Positions 1-7,179 of a DNA stretch of 16,828 nucleotides are shown here, one piece after another (the first letter of the stretch is position 1; each line of letters opens with the position of its first letter). The notes beneath the pieces were generated by a model. The model made no database searches. It saw only the letters and a program-made list of their open reading frames with translations, and was not told the origin of the DNA. The stretch is taken from positions 1 to 16,828 of the forward strand of contig JAFAHP010000679.1 in assembly GCA_019237175.1 (NCBI GenBank). The letters are read 5' to 3'. Origin of the DNA: Alphaproteobacteria bacterium. Lineage in GTDB: Bacteria > Pseudomonadota > Alphaproteobacteria > ATCC43930 > CGMCC-115725. The translations under genes and the position numbers were made by a program.

Positions 1-2
1 GC

Positions 3-146
3 ACCGAAATGGTCATGCCCGGCGACAACATCTCGATGGAGATCGAATTGATCGCCCCCATCGCCATGGACGAGGGCCTGCGCTTTGCCATCCGCGAGGG
101 CGGTCGCACCGTCGGCGCCGGCGTGGTCGCCAAAATCATCAAATAA
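3..146 (+). CDS. tuf: Elongation factor Tu, C-terminal end (partial)
   Basis: This is the last 47 codons of EF-Tu, cut by the left window edge; the reading frame begins at base 3. EF-Tu is the cytoplasmic GTPase that delivers aminoacyl-tRNA to the ribosomal A site. The visible part is the end of beta-barrel domain 3. It includes the conserved run MVMPGDN near the edge and the very typical tail RFAIREGGRTVGAGVV followed by the terminal lysine and a TAA stop. The GTP-binding domain lies outside the window. It sits 36 bases upstream of rpsJ, the usual str-to-S10 junction in Proteobacteria, so read-through transcription into the ribosomal protein genes is likely. Identification is secure from the tail alone. 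Confidence 0.97.
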   Translation, partial: TEMVMPGDNISMEIELIAPIAMDEGLRFAIREGGRTVGAGVVAKIIK

Positions 147-182
147 CCGAGCCGTTTCGCGGGAACCAAAGGGAAACGCCAC

Positions 183-491
183 GTGGACAGCCAGAATATC
201 CGCATTCGCTTGCGGGCTTACGATCACCGCGTGCTCGATCAGTCCACGAGCGAGATCGTCAACACCGCAAAACGAACGGGAGCACGAATTCGTGGTCCGA
301 TACCGCTGCCGACCAAAATCGAGAAGTTCACGGTATTGCGCTCGCCGCATGTCGACAAGAAATCCCGCGAACAGTTCGAGATCCGCACCCACAAGCGCGT
401 GCTCGACATCATCGACCCGACGCCGCAGACAGTGGATGCGTTGATGAAGCTCGATCTTGCCGCCGGCGTCGACGTCGAAATCAAGCTGTAG
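183..491 (+). CDS. rpsJ: 30S ribosomal protein S10
   Basis: S10 is a small-subunit head protein; in other bacteria it also pairs with NusB in transcription antitermination. The 102-residue product matches the usual family length. It carries the hallmark stretches IRIRLRAYDHR near the N-terminus, GPIPLPTKIEKFTVLRSPHV in the middle, and FEIRTHKR before the C-terminal helix. The start is GTG at 183: translation from it gives the expected N-terminus MDSQNIRIRLRAYDH, and the purine-rich AAAGGGA lies 8 bases upstream. It is the first gene of the S10 cluster here, 36 bases after tuf, and is separated from rplC by an unusually long 176-base spacer. The family assignment is certain; the GTG start is very likely. 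Confidence 0.98.
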   Translation: MDSQNIRIRLRAYDHRVLDQSTSEIVNTAKRTGARIRGPIPLPTKIEKFTVLRSPHVDKKSREQFEIRTHKRVLDIIDPTPQTVDALMKLDLAAGVDVEIKL

Positions 492-587
492 GCGTCGGCC
501 GGAATGATGTTGGGATCTTTCTTGGTCGTGAACGCCCGGCACACCATCCCCGTTTTCGCCGGCGCGGAGAATGAGGGGGCTGTGGAT

Positions 588-606
588 CCCCGGATCAAAT
601 CCGGGG
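588..606. repeat. Intergenic palindrome CCCCGGAT-CAA-ATCCGGGG
   Basis: A perfect 8-base inverted repeat with a 3-base loop lies in the rpsJ-rplC spacer. I recognise the surrounding string, GGATCCCCGGATCAAATCCGGGG, as resembling short palindromic repeats often scattered between genes in alphaproteobacterial genomes. That family link is from memory and not tested here, and only one copy is present in the window. No T-run follows, so it does not look like a Rho-independent terminator, and the genes on either side appear to belong to one operon. As RNA it would fold into a strong small hairpin. Confidence 0.6.
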
Positions 607-667
607 AGGCGCATGACGCGCGGACGGGCATGCTATTCGGCCGCTCGCCTGGATCGAGGACGAGGTC

Positions 668-1426
668 ATGCGTACCGGTTTGATTGCACGCAAGCTTGGG
701 ATGACCCGTATCTTTACCGAGGACGGAAACCACGTGCCGGTTACCGTACTGGCGGTCGACAATTGCCAGGTGGTCGCCGTGCGCACAGCGGAGAAGGACG
801 GCTACACAGCGCTGCAACTCGGGATGGGCACCGCCAAGGTCAAGAACATATCGAAGGCCCAGCGCGGCCATTTCGCGAAGGCCAAGGTTGAGCCAAAGGC
901 GCGGCTCGTCGAATTCCGCATCTCCGAGGATGCCGTTGTCGAGGTCGGGATAGAACTGACCGCAGCGCATTTCGTCCCCGGCCAGCGGGTCGACGTTGTC
1001 GCCACCAGTATCGGCAAAGGCTTTGCCGGCGCCATGAAGCGGCACAATTTCGGCGGTTTGCGCGCCAGCCACGGCGTATCGATCTCGCACCGCAGTCACG
1101 GCTCGACCGGTCAGCGGCAGTCACCGGGCAAGACCTTCAAGAACAAGAAGATGGCAGGCCACCTTGGAGCCGAACGGGTGACCGTGCAAAGCCTCGAAGT
1201 GGTCTCCGCCAATGCCGAGCGCGGCCTCTTAATGCTGAAGGGCGCAGTGCCCGGGGCGAAGGGCGGGTTTGTCCTGGTGAGGGATGCGGTTAAGCGTAAG
1301 ATGCCGGAAGGGTTGCCCTTCCCAGCCGCGGCCCGCATTGCTCCGCCAGTCGCGGCGGCATCGGCTCGCGTCGAGGAACCCTCCGAGGATCCGGCCTCGG
1401 GAGGACCGGAGGGAGAGCACACTTGA
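668..1426 (+). CDS. rplC: 50S ribosomal protein L3
   Basis: L3 is an early 23S rRNA-binding assembly protein whose long loop reaches toward the peptidyl transferase centre. The 252-residue product begins MRTGLIARKLGMTRIF, as expected, and has the loop motif HGSTGQRQSPGKTFK with KKMAGH after it. Gln151 in this loop corresponds to the glutamine methylated by PrmB in E. coli, so it is a probable modification site if PrmB is present. The family core is about 209 residues in E. coli. Here residues from about 212 onward form an extra tail rich in Ala, Pro and Glu, a type of extension common in Alphaproteobacteria. The start is ATG 668, with purine-rich GAGGACGAGG upstream. Its stop overlaps the TTG start of rplD (TTGA). 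Confidence 0.97.
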   Translation: MRTGLIARKLGMTRIFTEDGNHVPVTVLAVDNCQVVAVRTAEKDGYTALQLGMGTAKVKNISKAQRGHFAKAKVEPKARLVEFRISEDAVVEVGIELTAAHFVPGQRVDVVATSIGKGFAGAMKRHNFGGLRASHGVSISHRSHGSTGQRQSPGKTFKNKKMAGHLGAERVTVQSLEVVSANAERGLLMLKGAVPGAKGGFVLVRDAVKRKMPEGLPFPAAARIAPPVAAASARVEEPSEDPASGGPEGEHT

Positions 1427-2046
1427 CCAAAATCCCCGTCCGCAATCTCGACAACCAGGAAGTCGGCGACATCGAACTCGACGATGCGGTCTTTGGCCTG
1501 CCTGTGCGTCGCGACATCCTGGCGCGGGTCGTCAATTGGCAGCTTGCCAAGCGCCGCTCGGGCACCCACAAAACCAAGGGCATCAGCGAAATCCAGGGGA
1601 CGACCAAAAAGCCCTACAAGCAAAAGGGCACCGGCCGCGCCCGGCAGGGCAGCCTGCGCTCGCCGCAGTTCCGCGGCGGTGCGGTAATTTTTGGTCCGGT
1701 CGTCCGCAGCCACGAATTCAGTCTGCAAAAAAAAGTGCGCCGGCTCGGCCTCAAGACCGCGTTGTCGGCAAAGCTCGGCGAGGGGAAGCTTGTGGTGATT
1801 GACGCCGCCCGCGCCGGTGAACCGAAAACCAAGGCGTTGCGCGCCCGCCTGGAAGTGCTGGGCTGGGACTCGGTGCTGATCATCGACGGTCGGTCCGTCG
1901 ACGAGAATTTCGCCCGCGCCGCCCGCAACCTGCCGCGCGTCGATGTCCTGCCGCAGCAAGGGGCAAATGTCTACGACATCCTGCGCCGCGACATGCTGGT
2001 CTTGACGCGCGAGGCGGTGCAACATTTGGAGGCACGCCTCAAATGA
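1423..2046 (+). CDS. rplD: 50S ribosomal protein L4
   Basis: L4 binds 23S rRNA and lines the peptide exit tunnel; in E. coli it also represses its own S10 operon. The 207-residue product is of normal length. The tunnel loop is recognisable as GTTKKPYKQKGTGRARQGS followed by FRGG, and the globular part carries KKVRRLGLKTALSAKL and a C-terminal DILRRDMLVLT segment. The start is TTG at 1423, overlapping the rplC stop by four bases. A strong Shine-Dalgarno GGAGGGA at 1408-1414, 8 bases upstream, supports it, and no ATG is available nearby. The overlap suggests translational coupling to rplC. The downstream stop in turn overlaps the ATG of rplW. I see no direct evidence for or against L4 autoregulation. 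Confidence 0.97.
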   Translation: MTKIPVRNLDNQEVGDIELDDAVFGLPVRRDILARVVNWQLAKRRSGTHKTKGISEIQGTTKKPYKQKGTGRARQGSLRSPQFRGGAVIFGPVVRSHEFSLQKKVRRLGLKTALSAKLGEGKLVVIDAARAGEPKTKALRARLEVLGWDSVLIIDGRSVDENFARAARNLPRVDVLPQQGANVYDILRRDMLVLTREAVQHLEARLK

Positions 2047-2375
2047 GCCGATTTCGCGTCATCCGGCCGGCAAAAACTCGGCTCACCCGGCAACAGATGT
2101 ACGACATCATTCCCACGCCGGTGATCACCGAGAAGGCGACCAATGTGTCCGAGCACAATCAGGTCATCTTTCGCGTGCCTCTGACCGCGACCAAGCGTGA
2201 GGTCAAGGCTGCAGTCGAAGGCTTATTCGGCGTGTCGGTGAGCGCGGTCAACACGATCCGCGTGCATGGCAAGGTCAAGCGAGTTCGCGGTCGGCCGGGT
2301 CGCCGCGCTGATGTCAAAAAGGCGATTGTCACGCTGCGCGAGGGCCAGCGGATCGACGTGACCACCGGAATTTGA
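2043..2375 (+). CDS. rplW: 50S ribosomal protein L23
   Basis: L23 sits at the exit of the peptide tunnel, where trigger factor and SRP dock. The core is clear from IIPTPVITEKAT, through VKAAVEGLFGVSVSAVNT, to a basic loop KVKRVRGRPGRR and the final strand. At 110 residues it is slightly longer than the E. coli protein because of a basic N-terminal extension of 18 residues. I chose ATG 2043, which overlaps the rplD stop in an ATGA arrangement. An internal in-frame ATG at 2097 would give a 92-residue product starting MYDIIPTPV, close to the start of the family core, so the true start is less certain than the identity. Confidence 0.95.
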   Translation: MSRFRVIRPAKTRLTRQQMYDIIPTPVITEKATNVSEHNQVIFRVPLTATKREVKAAVEGLFGVSVSAVNTIRVHGKVKRVRGRPGRRADVKKAIVTLREGQRIDVTTGI

Positions 2376-2393
2376 AGTCGGGAACACCAAACG

Positions 2394-3221
2394 ATGGCCT
2401 TGAAGACCTTTAACCCGACGACGCCGTCGCGACGCCAACTCGTCATCGTCGACCGCAGCGAGCTGTGGAAGGGCAAGCCGGTAAAAGCCTTGACCGAGGG
2501 ACTGCGGGGTAAGGGGGGGCGGAACAATACCGGCCGAATCACCGTGCGCTGGCGCGGCGGCGGCAACAAGCGGCGCTATCGCATCGTCGATTTCAAGCGC
2601 ACTAAGGACAACATGCCGGCGAGGGTCGAGCGATTGGAATACGATCCCAATCGCACCGCCTTTATTGCGCTGATTCGTTACCAGGACGGCGAACTCGCTT
2701 ACATTTTGGCGCCACAGCGCTTCAAGGCTGGAGATACGGTCGTTTCTGGCGAAAGGGTCGACGTTAAGCCGGGCAACGCGATGCCCATGCGCAGCATGCC
2801 GGTCGGCACGATCATTCACAATATCGAGATGAAGCCGGGCAAAGGTGGCCAACTTGCGCGCTCAGCCGGAACCTATGCTCAGCTCGTCGGGCGCGACCAA
2901 GGTTATGCATTGTTGCGGCTGTCGTCGGGCGAATTGCGCATGGTGCGAGCCGAATGCCGGGCGACGATCGGTGCGGTCTCGAACCCGGATCAACAAAACA
3001 TTGTCATTGCCAAAGCCGGGCGCAATCGCTGGCTCGGCCGGCGACCTTCGGTGCGCGGCGTAGCGATGAACCCGATCGATCATCCGCATGGCGGCGGCGA
3101 GGGTCGTAGCTCGGGCGGGCGGCATCCGGTAACACCCTGGGGAAAGCCGACCAAGGGTAAAAAGACGCGCCACAACAAGGCGACCGACCGGCTGATCGTG
3201 CGCCGCCGCCATCAGCACTAG
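2394..3221 (+). CDS. rplB: 50S ribosomal protein L2
   Basis: L2 is one of the most conserved large-subunit proteins, needed for subunit joining and for peptidyl transferase activity. The 275-residue product has the usual length. Motifs seen in order are MALKTFNPTTPSRR at the N-terminus, TGRITVRWRGGGNKRRYR around 46-63, and VAMNPIDHPHGGGEG around 223-237, where His230 matches the essential His229 of E. coli. The C-terminal KKTRHNKATDRLIVRRR is very basic. The start is ATG 2394, 18 bases after rplW, with only a weak purine-rich site upstream. Nothing is unusual for the family. Confidence 0.98.
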   Translation: MALKTFNPTTPSRRQLVIVDRSELWKGKPVKALTEGLRGKGGRNNTGRITVRWRGGGNKRRYRIVDFKRTKDNMPARVERLEYDPNRTAFIALIRYQDGELAYILAPQRFKAGDTVVSGERVDVKPGNAMPMRSMPVGTIIHNIEMKPGKGGQLARSAGTYAQLVGRDQGYALLRLSSGELRMVRAECRATIGAVSNPDQQNIVIAKAGRNRWLGRRPSVRGVAMNPIDHPHGGGEGRSSGGRHPVTPWGKPTKGKKTRHNKATDRLIVRRRHQH

Positions 3222-3248
3222 CCGCTATATGGAACACGGAGAGAAAGT

Positions 3249-3527
3249 TTGACCCGTTCGGTTTGGAAGGGCCCTTTTGTCGACGGCTATCTGTTAAAGA
3301 AAGCCGACGAGGCGCGGCGCTCCGGGCGTAACCAAGTCATACGCACTTGGTCGCGTCGATCGACGATCTTTCCGCAATTTGTCGGGCTGACCTTCGGTGT
3401 CTATAACGGCCACAAATTCATCCCGGTGCTGGTGACCGAGAATATGATTGGTCACAAGCTCGGGGAGTTTGCGCCGACGCGCACGTTCTACGGTCACGCC
3501 GGCGACAAGAAGGCGAGGCGAGCGTGA
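3249..3527 (+). CDS. rpsS: 30S ribosomal protein S19
   Basis: S19 is a head protein near the decoding region that works with S13. The 92-residue length is exactly typical. The sequence runs MTRSVWKGPFVDGYLLKK, then the signature WSRRSTIFPQFVGLTFGVYNG, and ends HKLGEFAPTRTF plus a basic tail. The start is TTG at 3249; GGAGAG at 3238-3243 provides a well-placed Shine-Dalgarno site, and the resulting N-terminus aligns with the family. There is no in-frame ATG before the conserved region. It is 27 bases after rplB and one base before the rplV ATG. Confidence 0.97.
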   Translation: MTRSVWKGPFVDGYLLKKADEARRSGRNQVIRTWSRRSTIFPQFVGLTFGVYNGHKFIPVLVTENMIGHKLGEFAPTRTFYGHAGDKKARRA

Positions 3528-3528
3528 C

Positions 3529-3918
3529 ATGAGCAAGCCTGCCGCCGAGCGCCGGCTCGCAGACAGCGAGGCCTTGGCTAGCATGCGGGGTCTGCGAACC
3601 AGCGCCCGCAAATTGAACGTCGTTGCGCGTACTATTCGCGGCAAAACCGCGTCTTCGGCGTTGGCCGAGCTGACCTTTTCGCGGCGGCGCATCGCCGGCG
3701 AGGTCAAAAAAGTGCTGCAGGCGGCGATCGCCAACGCCGAGAACAACCATCAACTCGACGTCGACCGGCTCTTCGTTAAGGAAGCAACGGTCGGCCGGGC
3801 CTTCGCCTTGAAGCGGTTTCATACCAGGGGGCGCGGCCGCTCGGCGCGCGTCGAAAAGCACTTTGCGCATTTGACGGTGATCGTCCGCGAACGTCCTGAG
3901 GACGAGGAGACGGGCTGA
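3529..3918 (+). CDS. rplV: 50S ribosomal protein L22
   Basis: L22 contacts all domains of 23S rRNA and its beta-hairpin helps form the exit tunnel. I place the start at ATG 3529, one base after the rpsS stop, giving 129 residues that open MSKPAAERRLADSEA. The open frame extends further upstream inside rpsS, but that extra sequence is out of family. Conserved stretches are GLRTSARKLNVVARTIRGK, VLQAAIANAENNHQLDV, and the hairpin KRFHTRGRGRSARVEKHFAHLTVIV. An N-terminal extension of about 18 residues relative to E. coli is usual in Alphaproteobacteria. The stop overlaps the rpsC start as TGATG. Confidence 0.96.
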   Translation: MSKPAAERRLADSEALASMRGLRTSARKLNVVARTIRGKTASSALAELTFSRRRIAGEVKKVLQAAIANAENNHQLDVDRLFVKEATVGRAFALKRFHTRGRGRSARVEKHFAHLTVIVRERPEDEETG

Positions 3919-4619
3919 TGGGACAAAAGGTCAATCCGATCGGGTTGCGGCTTGGCATCAACCGCACCTGGGATTCGCGCTGGTTTGCGCGCAAGGAGTA
4001 TTCGAGCCTGCTGCTCGACGATATCGGGCTGCGACGCTTTCTGAACCGACGCTTGGCGCAGGCCGGGCTGTCGCGCGTCGTCATCGAGCGCGCCGCACGC
4101 AAAAGCCGCATTACCCTACACTCGGCTCGGCCGGGCGTGATCATCGGTAAAAAGGGTGCCGACATAGAGAAATTGCGCGGCGATATCGCGAAAATCACGC
4201 CAAGCGAGGTCAGCCTCAATATCGTCGAAATTCGCAAGCCCGAAATCGACGCAAAGCTGGTCGCTGAAAGCATCGCCCAGCAGCTCGAGCGGCGTGTCGC
4301 GTTTCGCCGCGCGATGAAGCGCGCGGTACAGTCGGCGATGCGGCTCGGCGCGCAAGGGATCCGGATCAACTGCTCGGGCCGCCTCGGCGGCGCCGAGATC
4401 GCGCGCATGGAGTGGTACCGCGAAGGCCGGGTGCCGCTGCACACATTGCGCGGCGACGTCGATTTTGGTTACGGCACGGCCAAAACTACCTATGGCGTGT
4501 GCGGCGTTAAGGTTTGGGTGTTCAAGGGCGAGATCCTTGCCCACGATCCGATGGCGCAGGAAAAGCGGGCGGTCGAGAGCCAGGGTCCGGCACCAAGCCA
4601 TGACCGCGTGCGCCCTTGA
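3918..4619 (+). CDS. rpsC: 30S ribosomal protein S3
   Basis: S3 lies at the mRNA entry channel of the 30S subunit. The 233-residue length matches the family. It starts MGQKVNPIGLRLGINRTWDS, has a type II KH RNA-binding domain with the GxxG-type loop GVIIGKKG at residues 73-80, and a C-terminal half with GRLGGAEIARMEWYREGRVP and the FGYGTAKTTYGVCGVKVWVF strand. The start ATG shares a base with the rplV stop, so translation is probably coupled. The last 20 or so residues are a loose polar tail, as is common. Confidence 0.98.
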   Translation: MGQKVNPIGLRLGINRTWDSRWFARKEYSSLLLDDIGLRRFLNRRLAQAGLSRVVIERAARKSRITLHSARPGVIIGKKGADIEKLRGDIAKITPSEVSLNIVEIRKPEIDAKLVAESIAQQLERRVAFRRAMKRAVQSAMRLGAQGIRINCSGRLGGAEIARMEWYREGRVPLHTLRGDVDFGYGTAKTTYGVCGVKVWVFKGEILAHDPMAQEKRAVESQGPAPSHDRVRP

Positions 4620-4638
4620 AACGCCGGGTTAACAAAAC

Positions 4639-5064
4639 ATGCTCAGTCCCAAACGCGCGAGATACCGCAAGGCGCATAAAGGTCGCATCCACGGCCTCGC
4701 CAAAGGTGGGACGACGCTGAACTTTGGCGCCTACGGGCTTAAAGCGACCGATCCCGGCCGCATCACCGCGCGCCAGATCGAGGCGGCGCGGCGTGCAATC
4801 ACCCGTCACATCCGCCGCAGCGGGCGCGTGTGGATCCGCATCTTCCCCGACGTACCGGTGTCGACCAAGCCTGCCGAGGTCCGCATGGGCAGCGGGAAGG
4901 GCTCGCCCGAATATTGGATTTGCCGAGTAAAGCCCGGCCGCATCATGTTTGAGCTCGACGGTGTGCCCCCAGACACCGCGCGCGAGGCGTTTGCCCTGGC
5001 GGCGGCGAAATTGCCGCTCGCGACCCGCTTTGTCGCGCGCGCCGGCGAAGAGGGCGTCGCATGA
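4639..5064 (+). CDS. rplP: 50S ribosomal protein L16
   Basis: L16 binds near the A-site tRNA elbow and is required late in 50S assembly. The product starts MLSPKRARYRKAHKGR as in most bacteria and is 141 residues long. The motif VRMGSGKGSPEYW at 81-93 contains Arg82, the equivalent of Arg81, which is hydroxylated in E. coli by YcfD/RoxA. Whether this organism has such an enzyme cannot be seen. The start ATG 4639 lies 19 bases after rpsC, with no strong Shine-Dalgarno site. The stop overlaps the rpmC start (ATGA). Confidence 0.97.
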   Translation: MLSPKRARYRKAHKGRIHGLAKGGTTLNFGAYGLKATDPGRITARQIEAARRAITRHIRRSGRVWIRIFPDVPVSTKPAEVRMGSGKGSPEYWICRVKPGRIMFELDGVPPDTAREAFALAAAKLPLATRFVARAGEEGVA

Positions 5065-5258
5065 AGCCAGCCGACGTCCGAGCGAAGACCGATGATGAGC
5101 TCGCGGGGGAGATCGACATCCTCGGAAAGGAGATTTTCAATCTGCGGTTTCAGCGCGCCAACGGCCAGCTTGAGAACACCGCGCGGGTCCGGCAAGTACG
5201 GCGCGACATCGCGCGCATCAAAACCATCCTCGGCGAGCGGCGCCGTAAAGCATCCTAG
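5061..5258 (+). CDS. rpmC: 50S ribosomal protein L29
   Basis: L29 is a small two-helix protein next to L23 at the tunnel exit. The 65-residue product has the expected pattern: MKPADVRAKTDDELAGEID for helix 1, then FNLRFQRANGQLENTARVRQ, the family signature, then a basic C-terminal helix with RRDIARIKTILGERR. The start is ATG 5061, overlapping the rplP stop, which suggests coupled translation. rpsQ follows after 12 bases. Confidence 0.95.
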   Translation: MKPADVRAKTDDELAGEIDILGKEIFNLRFQRANGQLENTARVRQVRRDIARIKTILGERRRKAS

Positions 5259-5270
5259 GAACCCACCGTA

Positions 5271-5582
5271 ATGTCGAGACGAATACTTCAGGGTGTTGTT
5301 GTCAGCGACGCATGTGACAAGACCGTCATCGTCCGGGTCGAGCGTCGCGTGATGCACCCGATCTACAAAAAATTCATCACGCGCTCAAAAAAGTACGCCG
5401 CGCATGACGAGGACAACCGCTGGCGTGTCGGCGACTTGGTCCGGATTGAGGAAAGCCGCCCGATCTCCAAGCGTAAGCATTGGGTTGTATTGGGAGCGTC
5501 TGAAGAGGTCGGTGGCCGCCGCTCGAGTGCAGCCGAACACACCGCCCAGGAGGCGGGCGAAGCGGTTGGGGGCTCAGCATGA
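5271..5582 (+). CDS. rpsQ: 30S ribosomal protein S17
   Basis: S17 is a primary 16S rRNA-binding protein with an OB fold. The core is clear: RRILQGVVVSDACDKTVIVR, the RRVMHPIYKKFI loop, HDEDNRWRVGDLVRIEESRP and SKRKHWVV. The product is 103 residues, about 20 longer than E. coli S17 (84). The excess is a C-terminal tail from about residue 80, rich in Gly, Ala, Ser and Glu. The start is ATG 5271 with AGGA at 5257-5260. The stop overlaps the rplN ATG in an ATGA arrangement, so the tail is genuinely encoded up to the next gene. Confidence 0.95.
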   Translation: MSRRILQGVVVSDACDKTVIVRVERRVMHPIYKKFITRSKKYAAHDEDNRWRVGDLVRIEESRPISKRKHWVVLGASEEVGGRRSSAAEHTAQEAGEAVGGSA

Positions 5583-5947
5583 TCCAGATGCAAACCAACC
5601 TCGATGTCGCCGATAATTCGGGGGCGCGCCGCGTTCAATGCATTAAGGTGCTGGGTGGCTCGAAGCGCCGCACCGCCACCGTCGGCGACGTTATCATCGT
5701 CTCGGTTAAGGAAGCGATCCCCCGCGGTCGCGTGAAAAAGGGCGATGTGCATCGCGCCGTCATCGTCCGCACTGCCAAGGAGATTCGCCGGGTCGATGGC
5801 AGCGCCATCCGTTTCGACCGTAACGCAGCGGTTCTGATCACTCACGCGAACGAACCCATCGGCACCCGCATCTTTGGGCCCGTGACTCGCGAGTTGCGGG
5901 CGCGCCGCTTTATGAAAATTGTATCGCTGGCGCCGGAAGTGTTGTGA
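5579..5947 (+). CDS. rplN: 50S ribosomal protein L14
   Basis: L14 lies at the subunit interface, forms intersubunit bridges, and is the docking site of the silencing factor RsfS in bacteria. The 122-residue length is exactly typical. Motifs are MIQMQTNLDVADNSGARRV at the start, CIKVLGGS, the family signature GRVKKGDVHRAVIVRT, the RFDRNAAVLI strand and GTRIFGPVTRELR near the end. The start overlaps the rpsQ stop by four bases. rplX follows after 21 bases. Confidence 0.98.
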   Translation: MIQMQTNLDVADNSGARRVQCIKVLGGSKRRTATVGDVIIVSVKEAIPRGRVKKGDVHRAVIVRTAKEIRRVDGSAIRFDRNAAVLITHANEPIGTRIFGPVTRELRARRFMKIVSLAPEVL

Positions 5948-5968
5948 GGCGATCGCGGGGCTGATCAG

Positions 5969-6289
5969 ATGATCAAGCTGAAGATTAAAAAGGGCGACAA
6001 CGTCGTAGTCATAAGCGGTCGCGACAAGGGCCGGACCGGCGAAGTCCTGCGCACCTTCCCAGGCGATCAGCGGGTGATCGTGCAAGGGGTCAATATTGCC
6101 AAGCGACACACCAAGCCACGCATGGGCGAGCCCGGCGGCATCATCGAAAAGGAATTGCCGTTGCACATTTCCAACCTCGCCCATATCGATCCCGCTTCCG
6201 GTAAGCCGACCCGCATTGGTTACAAAATTCTCGGAGACGGCCGCAAGGTGCGTTTTGCGCGCCGCTCGGGCGAAGTCATCGACAGGTGA
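5969..6289 (+). CDS. rplX: 50S ribosomal protein L24
   Basis: L24 is one of the assembly-initiating 50S proteins. It has an N-terminal KOW motif at about residues 6-32, with KKGDNVVVISGRDKGRTGEV visible, followed by the NIAKRHTKP segment and a C-terminal strand with GYKILGDGRKVRFARRSGE. The length of 106 residues is normal. The start is ATG 5969, giving MIKLKIKKGD, with GGGG and purines about 8-12 bases upstream. The stop is one base before the first rplE ATG. Confidence 0.97.
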   Translation: MIKLKIKKGDNVVVISGRDKGRTGEVLRTFPGDQRVIVQGVNIAKRHTKPRMGEPGGIIEKELPLHISNLAHIDPASGKPTRIGYKILGDGRKVRFARRSGEVIDR

Positions 6290-6290
6290 G

Positions 6291-6839
6291 ATGATGAACA
6301 AGCCGCGCTTGCAGGAATACTATGAGACGACAGTGCGGCCGGCGCTGATGAAGGAGTTCAGCTACACCAATCCGATGCAAGTACCGCGGCTCGACAAAAT
6401 CGTCGTCAATATGGGCGTTGGCGAAGGCACGCAGGACGCCAAGAAGGTCGACGCAGCGGCCAGTGAACTCGCCGTGATCGCCGGACAGCGCCCGGTGATC
6501 ACCCGCGCAAAACGGTCGATTGCGACCTTCAAGCTGCGTCAGGGGATGCCGATCGGCTGCAAGGTGACGTTGCGCCGGCAGCGCATGTACGAGTTTCTTG
6601 ATCGGCTGATCAATGTTGCGCTGCCGCGCGTGCGCGATTTCCGCGGCATCCCGGGTAAGAGTTTCGATGGGCGCGGGAATTTTGCCCTTGGCCTCAAGGA
6701 GCAGATCGTATTTCCGGAGATCGATTATGACCGCGTCGAAGCGGTGCGCGGGATGAATGTCGTGATCACCACCACGGCTAAAACCGATGCCGAGGCCAAG
6801 GCTCTGCTAAGAAGTTTTGAGATGCCGTTTGTCAACTAA
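6291..6839 (+). CDS. rplE: 50S ribosomal protein L5
   Basis: L5 binds 5S rRNA and contacts P-site tRNA. The start is at one of two adjacent ATG codons, 6291 or 6294, giving 182 or 181 residues; the open frame upstream runs inside rplX and is out of family. The AGG at 6284-6286 is 4 and 7 bases from them, so the second is slightly better spaced. Family motifs are MQVPRLDKIVVNMGVGEG, ITRAKRSIATFKLRQGMPIG, FLDRLINVALPRVRDFRG and the C-terminal VVITTTAKTDAEAKALL. E. coli L5 is 179 residues. Identity is certain. Confidence 0.97.
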   Translation: MMNKPRLQEYYETTVRPALMKEFSYTNPMQVPRLDKIVVNMGVGEGTQDAKKVDAAASELAVIAGQRPVITRAKRSIATFKLRQGMPIGCKVTLRRQRMYEFLDRLINVALPRVRDFRGIPGKSFDGRGNFALGLKEQIVFPEIDYDRVEAVRGMNVVITTTAKTDAEAKALLRSFEMPFVN

Positions 6840-6860
6840 TGGAGCCGAGGGACCAATTCG

Positions 6861-7166
6861 ATGGCTAAAAAAAGCGCGATCGAGAAGAACAACCGGCGCG
6901 CGAAACTCGCCAAGCAACAGTCACCGCGCCGCCTGCGGTTAAAACAGATCGCACTCGATCGTACCGCACCGCCGGAAGAAAGGTTCGCGGCCCAACTGAA
7001 ATTGGCGATGCTGCCGCGCAACGGTTCGGCCACACGGGTGCGCAATCGCTGCGCCTTGACCGGGAGACCGCGCGGTTTTCATCGAAAGTTCCGGCTGTCG
7101 CGCATCGCCGTGCGCGAGCTTGCCTCGTCGGGCCAGATCCCGGGAATGTTAAAGTCGAGCTGGTAG
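6861..7166 (+). CDS. rpsN: 30S ribosomal protein S14 (zinc-free type)
   Basis: S14 is a 30S head protein. This is the long 101-residue form without the four zinc-binding cysteines: a single Cys is present in NRCALTGRPRGFHRKF. The start reads MAKKSAIEKNNRRAKLAKQ, and the C-terminus has the family signature RLSRIAVRELASSGQIPG followed by LKSSW. The start is ATG 6861, with GAGGGA at about 6847-6852. It lies between rplE and rpsH as in all spc operons. Confidence 0.97.
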   Translation: MAKKSAIEKNNRRAKLAKQQSPRRLRLKQIALDRTAPPEERFAAQLKLAMLPRNGSATRVRNRCALTGRPRGFHRKFRLSRIAVRELASSGQIPGMLKSSW

Positions 7167-7179
7167 TGGGATTCAGCCG

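Noticed and set aside
1111..2025. A 304-codon minus-strand open frame opposite rplC and rplD
   Set aside because: It is a shadow of conserved genes, with no recognisable protein content; the same holds for 239-1099 and 5363-6301.
3448..3528. Upstream extension of L22 into rpsS
   Set aside because: The extra residues are an out-of-frame reading of S19 and are out of family; the ATG at 3529 fits. The same reasoning trims rplE, rplF and rpsE.
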